A stretch of 64,000 bases of DNA from assembly GCA_963666875.2 (NCBI GenBank), contig CAXXPU010000006.1, positions 496,001 to 560,000 on the forward strand, read 5' to 3'. The stretch comes from G963662655 sp963666875 (GTDB taxonomy: Bacteria; Cloacimonadota; Cloacimonadia; Cloacimonadales; JAIOQZ01). The translations under genes were made by a program, and so were the position numbers. Under the pieces are notes generated by a model that made no database searches, was not told the DNA's origin, and saw only the letters and a program-made list of their open reading frames with translations. Of this stretch, positions 61,157 to 64,000 are shown piece after piece. Positions within the stretch are counted from its first letter, which is position 1. Each line of letters opens with the position of its first letter.

Positions 61157-61415
61157 CACGCTCCTCCTTCTTGCTTTTTGATTTGTGATTTGTCGCTGCT
61201 TTCTCAATTTCATCACGGGACATGACGCGATTCGAATCATTTAGAATGAATGCGGTCAGGTCTTCTTTCATGAAATAGAGCTTCCGGTTATTGACCTTAA
61301 AATGTGGAATCATGCGATCGCGCACGTACTTATATAAGGTCGAAGTTGATACACCGAGAAACTCGGCTGCCTCTCGGAGCGGCAATGGGCGATCGTTAAA
61401 ATCTCGTTTTTCCAT
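61149..61415 (-). CDS. Excisionase-like HTH protein
   Basis: 88 residues; ATG after AAAGGAGTAAGT. LPLREAAEFLGVSTSTLYKYVRDRMIPHFKVNNRKLYFMKEDLTAFI is the HTH_17/excisionase fold from end to end; a Lys/Glu-rich tail follows. It is the first gene of the HTH-HTH-integrase run and has a good promoter 28 bp upstream. Such proteins bend DNA at att sites or repress early genes. Together with the next gene it may set the direction of recombination by the 60651 recombinase. Confidence 0.82.
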   Translation of the reverse strand: MEKRDFNDRPLPLREAAEFLGVSTSTLYKYVRDRMIPHFKVNNRKLYFMKEDLTAFILNDSNRVMSRDEIEKAATNHKSKSKKEERDD

Positions 61416-61719
61416 ACTTACTCCTTTCGATAATACATTGATAATAAAAAAACGACATAAAATGCTGTCAATAAAGAAGATAATGGCAAATTTGATTATG
61501 ATCGCGATAATTTGATTAACAAATTATTAAAGCAGTATATTTGGTGTCATATAAGATAAATAGTGAAAAAGGAGATAATCTTTTTTTGTTTTAAATTTGA
61601 ATTATTCTATTATGCGAACTAAAATTGGTATTGAGGGTAAAATTTGATGTCAATGATGGTTTGTGTGTGGAATTGATTGCTTAATGGGGTAATTTTTGTG
61701 AATAGATGTTGAATTTCTC
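61416..61719. other. AT-rich intergenic region
   Basis: 304 bases, strongly AT-rich, between two minus-strand units. It carries the promoter at 61443-61471. A dyad-like ATCGCGATAATTTGATTAAC region lies near 61500-61520. No gene is seen. Confidence 0.5.
61443..61471 (-). promoter_or_regulatory. Promoter of the HTH-HTH-integrase unit
   Basis: On the minus strand, TTGACA (61471-61466), a 17-bp spacer and TTTATT (61448-61443), 28 bp before the ATG at 61415. Confidence 0.6.
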
Positions 61720-62889
61720 TCAATTCTCTGAGCCCATGGCTTCATCGAGACGTTCGAGCTCTTTGTAGAAATGTTTTCGTGCTTCATTATGTTCGACGAG
61801 GATGCTCTGTAGGAATCCTCTTGGTGATTCAAACTGGTATTGGCCAGGAAGGAGATGCTTGTATGTGATCCACCAATGATAGAATTTGACTATTTTAGTC
61901 TCCGTAGAGGTCTGTTTGCTAATATGTTTATATTTGGTTTGCAGTATTTTGTCGATTTCCTCCACTGTTATACCGGATCGATATTTTTCATATAGCATGA
62001 GCATGTTTTTTTCAACGGCAAGCGAATCAATACGATCTTTCTCCGAATACAGGTTCTGGATAATTGTGATGGCATCCAATAGAATCAAACGTGTACGAAT
62101 GCTCTTGCACTGCGGTAAGAGCCTATTCAGTTCCTTGATATACCCAAGGTTAGTATTCGATAGATTCGCAATTCGATCATTGATCATGCTTGATTTGCCT
62201 TGGCTTGGCACTATTGTTTCCCTGATATCCTTTTTGAATTCTCTAATCAGGAATACTTTGATGGCGGTTATTACTTCGTCAAAAAAAACTATAGGGTCTG
62301 TTGTTCGTTTCCTGCCGACCTTTATCTTCTCATCTACATTGAAGTTACGGACAAATCCTGAGGGTTTGGTTTTGATCTTGAGTAAAAAATCTTTCGCCTC
62401 GATTTCCCAGCTGCGCAGCAAGGAGATATATGCATCCCAGAAGAATCCATACTCATTGAAATCGAAAAAGATATTAATTTTATCCGATTGAAGCCCCTGC
62501 ATACATTGAGCCAGTAGAAACGCTGAAGTATAGTGCTTATTGTGAAGCAAGGGGATGTTGATTGATTGGAGCTGTTGTAAGATGTAGGGACGATTCATGC
62601 TTAGGAGCCAGTAAAAGGCTTTACTCATTGTGCCCCTCATATCGTTTTTAGCATGGCAATATTTCACGGTTTCAACTCCATGCTTCTTTTCCCAGAACTT
62701 GGAGCTTACTAAAAGATCCCAGGGAAACCCCTGGATGTCCCTTAATGTTGAAACGCCGTTTACACCGATTAAATTCAATCTCTCCAATGTTTTTGTATGC
62801 CACGGCAAGCGCTTTGTGTCGATTCTCACATTTGGAGTCAATCGGGCTATAACGGATGCGATATAGTATAGGATTTTGCTGGGCTTCAT
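61720..62889 (-). CDS. Hypothetical helical protein, element cargo
   Basis: 389 residues with no signal peptide or membrane segment and no family I recognise. The N-terminal part (residues about 20-75, RIDTKRLPWHTKTLERLNLIGVNGVSTLRDIQGFPWDLLVSSKFWEKKHG) looks like ordinary globular protein. Later sections are helical (TTDPIVFFDEVITAIKVFLIREFKKDI, LIYNLYSEKDRIDSLAVEKNMLMLYEKY-like). Its first 218 bases are also read in another frame by the 113-residue gene. The ATG at 62889 has no clear ribosome site, so the protein could instead be made by frameshift from the upstream frame. It lies directly downstream of the recombinase and is absent from copy 1, where the IS3 element cuts in. Confidence 0.6.
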   Translation of the reverse strand: MKPSKILYYIASVIARLTPNVRIDTKRLPWHTKTLERLNLIGVNGVSTLRDIQGFPWDLLVSSKFWEKKHGVETVKYCHAKNDMRGTMSKAFYWLLSMNRPYILQQLQSINIPLLHNKHYTSAFLLAQCMQGLQSDKINIFFDFNEYGFFWDAYISLLRSWEIEAKDFLLKIKTKPSGFVRNFNVDEKIKVGRKRTTDPIVFFDEVITAIKVFLIREFKKDIRETIVPSQGKSSMINDRIANLSNTNLGYIKELNRLLPQCKSIRTRLILLDAITIIQNLYSEKDRIDSLAVEKNMLMLYEKYRSGITVEEIDKILQTKYKHISKQTSTETKIVKFYHWWITYKHLLPGQYQFESPRGFLQSILVEHNEARKHFYKELERLDEAMGSEN

Positions 62890-63013
62890 TAAACAGCCTC
62901 TGGTCAGCTTCGATCATTTCATCAGTTAGGATCGATTTCCCTTCCCGAAGAACTCCTTCGATCATAGATTTATATTGTTCAAAAATGTCCTCGGTGGTCA
63001 TCTCATTGCTCAT
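62672..63013 (-). CDS. Recombinase-linked small protein (intact copy)
   Basis: 113 residues from ATG 63013, with TTGGAGGAAAT upstream and an 11-bp overlap with the recombinase stop. MSNEMTTEDIFEQYKSMIEGV and LREGKSILTDEMIEADQRLFNEAQQNP form an acidic helical start shared with the truncated copy at 28772. The remainder (PIDSKCENRHKALAVAYKNIGEIEFNRCKRRFNIKG) is also protein-like, yet this stretch is read in a second frame by the 389-residue ORF. Coupling to the recombinase suggests a helper role in recombination. I recognise no family. Confidence 0.6.
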   Translation of the reverse strand: MSNEMTTEDIFEQYKSMIEGVLREGKSILTDEMIEADQRLFNEAQQNPILYRIRYSPIDSKCENRHKALAVAYKNIGEIEFNRCKRRFNIKGHPGVSLGSFSKLQVLGKEAWS

Positions 63014-64000
63014 ATTTCCTCCAATACCGGCAGCTTATCGACCGCCTGTTCCAGTTTTTATCGACCGACTTGGCGTAAACCATCGTGGCGCGAATGTCTT
63101 TGTGGGCTAATAGCTTGCGGACTTCATTCACATCCAGTCCGTGGGGCAGGCATCTCGTGGCGAATGTGTGCCTGGCGCAATGAAAAGAGATATGCTTATC
63201 GATTCCCGCGGCCGTGACCCAGAGTCTAAGTTGCCGATTGACGTTCTGGTCTGTTGTCAGGCGGAAGGCGAGATCGTCTTTCGGTCTTTGATCTCTCACC
63301 TTCTCCAGGATCGTCAGTGCGCTTTGGCTCAAGGGTATCCTTACGTTTTCTTTCGTTTTGGTGATGTGCACCTTCAGGTATCGTCCTTCCAGATTGCTAT
63401 GCCGAACTTTTTTTATATCTGAGAGCCTCAAGCCCGTCATACATGAAAACAAGAATGCACTTCGCATCTCAATATATGGGGTTTGGCAAGCAACCAGCGT
63501 GTTCAGTTCTTCGTCCGTGAGAAATTCTCGATGGGTATCTTCCGACTTGATCGACACGAACTGTGCAGGATTCCGAGGGATCCGCTTTTCCTTTACGAGT
63601 CGGTTGAGCGCCGTCTTGATCTTGGACAAGTACATGCCAGCTGTATTGATGGCGATGTTTTTCAGGAGGTAATCGTAAAAGCCCTGGCAGAAGCTATCAT
63701 TAACGGAAGCGAGTTTCAGTTCGTCCTTCGAGAACTTCCTTAAATGATTGAGCGTATTTTGCCAGCAACGGTGATCGTCTGGATGTTGCCGCACGATCTC
63801 TTCAAAATAGGCGATGAAATCCATGTCGTCAATCAAGAGGTTCAGATCCAGATCGTACTTGTTCTCGATGATCTCCTGTTCTCGCTTGTCGCGGATGCTT
63901 CTCGCGATCTCCAACGTCGAACGGTCTTCTTGGAGTTTTGTGGAGGTGCCATATACCTTAAGATCGAGGTTTTCTTTACGGCGCTTGTATCCTTTTACAG
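62881..64000. repeat. Long direct repeat, copy 2
   Basis: Pairs with 28640-29759 in the same orientation. The left boundary at 62881 is where homology to copy 1 stops, because copy 1 is replaced there by the IS3 element. The right boundary is outside the window. Confidence 0.9.
63003..64000 (-). CDS. Tyrosine recombinase, copy 2, 5' part outside window
   Basis: The frame from the stop at 63003 to the window end encodes the last about 331 residues of a recombinase with no visible difference from copy 1 (28762-29934): the same SAM-like domain, Arg in MTGLRLSDI, His-x-x-Arg in FHCARHTFAT and Tyr in MVYAKS. The N-terminus is beyond base 64000. Both copies end with an overlap into the same small gene. 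Identity without drift implies a recent transposition or duplication of the whole module. Confidence 0.88.
   Translation of the reverse strand, partial: VKGYKRRKENLDLKVYGTSTKLQEDRSTLEIARSIRDKREQEIIENKYDLDLNLLIDDMDFIAYFEEIVRQHPDDHRCWQNTLNHLRKFSKDELKLASVNDSFCQGFYDYLLKNIAINTAGMYLSKIKTALNRLVKEKRIPRNPAQFVSIKSEDTHREFLTDEELNTLVACQTPYIEMRSAFLFSCMTGLRLSDIKKVRHSNLEGRYLKVHITKTKENVRIPLSQSALTILEKVRDQRPKDDLAFRLTTDQNVNRQLRLWVTAAGIDKHISFHCARHTFATRCLPHGLDVNEVRKLLAHKDIRATMVYAKSVDKNWNRRSISCRYWRKYEQ

Overview
The window looks like a chromosome segment from an uncultured FCB-group bacterium, most likely Candidatus Cloacimonadota or a close relative. The main evidence is ten secreted proteins that end in a Por/T9SS-like (FlgD-like) sorting tail (consensus NYPNPFNPTTTI, then FNIKGQ, then SSGVYLYR, ending MMK or LLK). 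A soluble fumarate reductase/succinate dehydrogenase next to a malic enzyme fits a succinate-fumarate-malate-pyruvate route of the kind proposed for Cloacimonadota. The taxonomic call is an inference; the window has no rRNA or tRNA gene to confirm it.

Layout. 1-3.5 kb (minus): a truncated secreted adhesin-like gene and a TPR protein that ends in a histidine-kinase dimerisation helix without a kinase domain. 3.7-17.6 kb (plus): an array of six secreted proteins, comprising one FG-GAP/Ig-like giant, four LVIVD-propeller paralogues and one GLUG protein, all with nearly interchangeable C-terminal tails. 17.6-19.0 kb (minus): a toxin-antitoxin-chaperone (TAC) operon with HigB-like toxin, HigA-like antitoxin and SecB-like chaperone; a palindrome overlaps its promoter. 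19.0-24.5 kb (minus): frdB-frdA-malic enzyme-nucleotide-sugar dehydrogenase. 24.9-27.0 kb (plus): a PorV-like outer-membrane protein and a D-2-hydroxyacid dehydrogenase.

27.3-37.9 kb is accessory DNA: an IS3-family element, a tyrosine-recombinase module, a queH gene cut off after 39 codons, a three-gene Shango-type anti-phage system (TerB protein, DUF2791-type ATPase, Lhr-like helicase) and a translationally coupled pair of DUF1670-type HTH proteins. 38-47.2 kb (minus): three secreted beta-helix proteins, two of them a recent tandem duplication. 47.4-50.9 kb (minus): a MoxR ATPase/VWA-metallopeptidase-like operon. 51.0-55.2 kb (plus): an FG-GAP protein and a legumain/caspase-clan protease fused to a beta-helix. 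55.2-64.0 kb (minus): an integrated-element region with a Rad52-like annealing protein, a Cas4/AddB-like Fe-S nuclease, a HEPN protein, a frameshifted DUF3987 gene, a second tyrosine recombinase with two HTH genes, and a second copy of the 28.6-29.9 kb recombinase module.

The two recombinase modules are in the same orientation, 34,241 bp apart, and show no difference over about 1.05 kb. They bracket the Shango, DUF1670, MoxR/VWA and recombination genes, so the segment between them may be, or may have been, a mobile or amplifiable island. No CRISPR array, rRNA or convincing tRNA was seen.
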